Under the pieces are notes generated by a model. That model worked only from the letters and a program-made list of their open reading frames with translations, had not been told where the DNA came from and ran no database searches. Positions 5,316-5,368 of a stretch of 5,368 nucleotides of DNA are shown piece by piece. Position numbers and translations under genes: made by a program. Origin of the DNA: Bacillota bacterium (GTDB lineage: Bacteria > Bacillota > Clostridia > Acetivibrionales > DSM-1351); the NCBI GenBank assembly GCA_023395575.1, contig JAEWZA010000202.1:1-5368 (forward strand), given 5' to 3'. Within the stretch, counting starts at the first letter, position 1, and each line of letters starts with the position of its first letter.

Positions 5316-5368
5316 ATGAAAGCTGGAGTTTTACATGCAAAAGATGATATTCGTTATGAGGAGATACC
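5316..5368 (+). CDS. Probable zinc-dependent medium-chain alcohol/polyol dehydrogenase, 3'-truncated by the window
   Basis: Only 17 full codons are visible, MKAGVLHAKDDIRYEEI, followed by the start of a Pro codon. This is the usual N-terminal strand pattern (MKAxVLHxxxDIRxEEVP) of medium-chain dehydrogenase/reductase proteins such as sorbitol, xylitol, threonine and butanediol dehydrogenases. The catalytic zinc and NAD-binding regions are outside the window, so the substrate cannot be read. A near-perfect Shine-Dalgarno and 11-base spacing from the kinase make an operon very likely. With a ketose kinase next to it, a polyol-to-ketose oxidation is a reasonable inference. Confidence 0.7.
   Translation, partial: MKAGVLHAKDDIRYEEI

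Overview
The window is an AT-rich stretch that looks like a mesophilic cellulolytic clostridium of the Ruminiclostridium (R. cellulolyticum / R. papyrosolvens) type. The strongest clue is a C-terminal type I dockerin with an Ala-Ile pair at the cohesin-recognition position of both repeats, as in R. cellulolyticum dockerins, ending in the 'KLPxN' tail seen there. Low G+C, strong Shine-Dalgarno sites and the gene families agree. The species is inferred from protein features, not from a search.

Region 1 (2-2197, +) is the 3' part of a large secreted, cellulosome-targeted protein. It has an M6 (immune inhibitor A-like) metalloprotease domain, a PKD/Ig-like domain, a LamG/concanavalin A-like domain and a dockerin. 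The 5' end, with the signal peptide and start codon, lies outside the window.

Region 2 (2198-2669) is a 472-base intergenic region. It begins with two long stem-loops, the second a probable terminator. A hairpin with two mutually exclusive pairings follows, then a stretch with no recognisable gene, then an 86-bp imperfect palindrome. It ends in a good sigma-A promoter with a LacI-type palindrome just downstream of the predicted start point.

Region 3 (2670-5368, +) is a sugar or polyol catabolic locus. A LacI-family repressor is followed, after a short gap holding a hairpin and a second LacI-type palindrome, by an FGGY carbohydrate kinase (xylulokinase-like). Eleven bases after the kinase stop comes the start of a gene resembling a zinc-dependent medium-chain alcohol/polyol dehydrogenase, cut by the window end. 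Both palindromes share the core TAAACGTTT. The simplest model is that the LacI protein represses itself and the kinase-dehydrogenase operon until a sugar or sugar-alcohol inducer appears. The dehydrogenase would oxidise a polyol to a ketose and the kinase would phosphorylate it.

I did not find a wholly new system. The points most worth checking are the paired operators, a probable non-AUG (ATT) start for the repressor, the non-standard sugar-site motif of the kinase, the dockerin-bearing protease, and the structured intergenic region.
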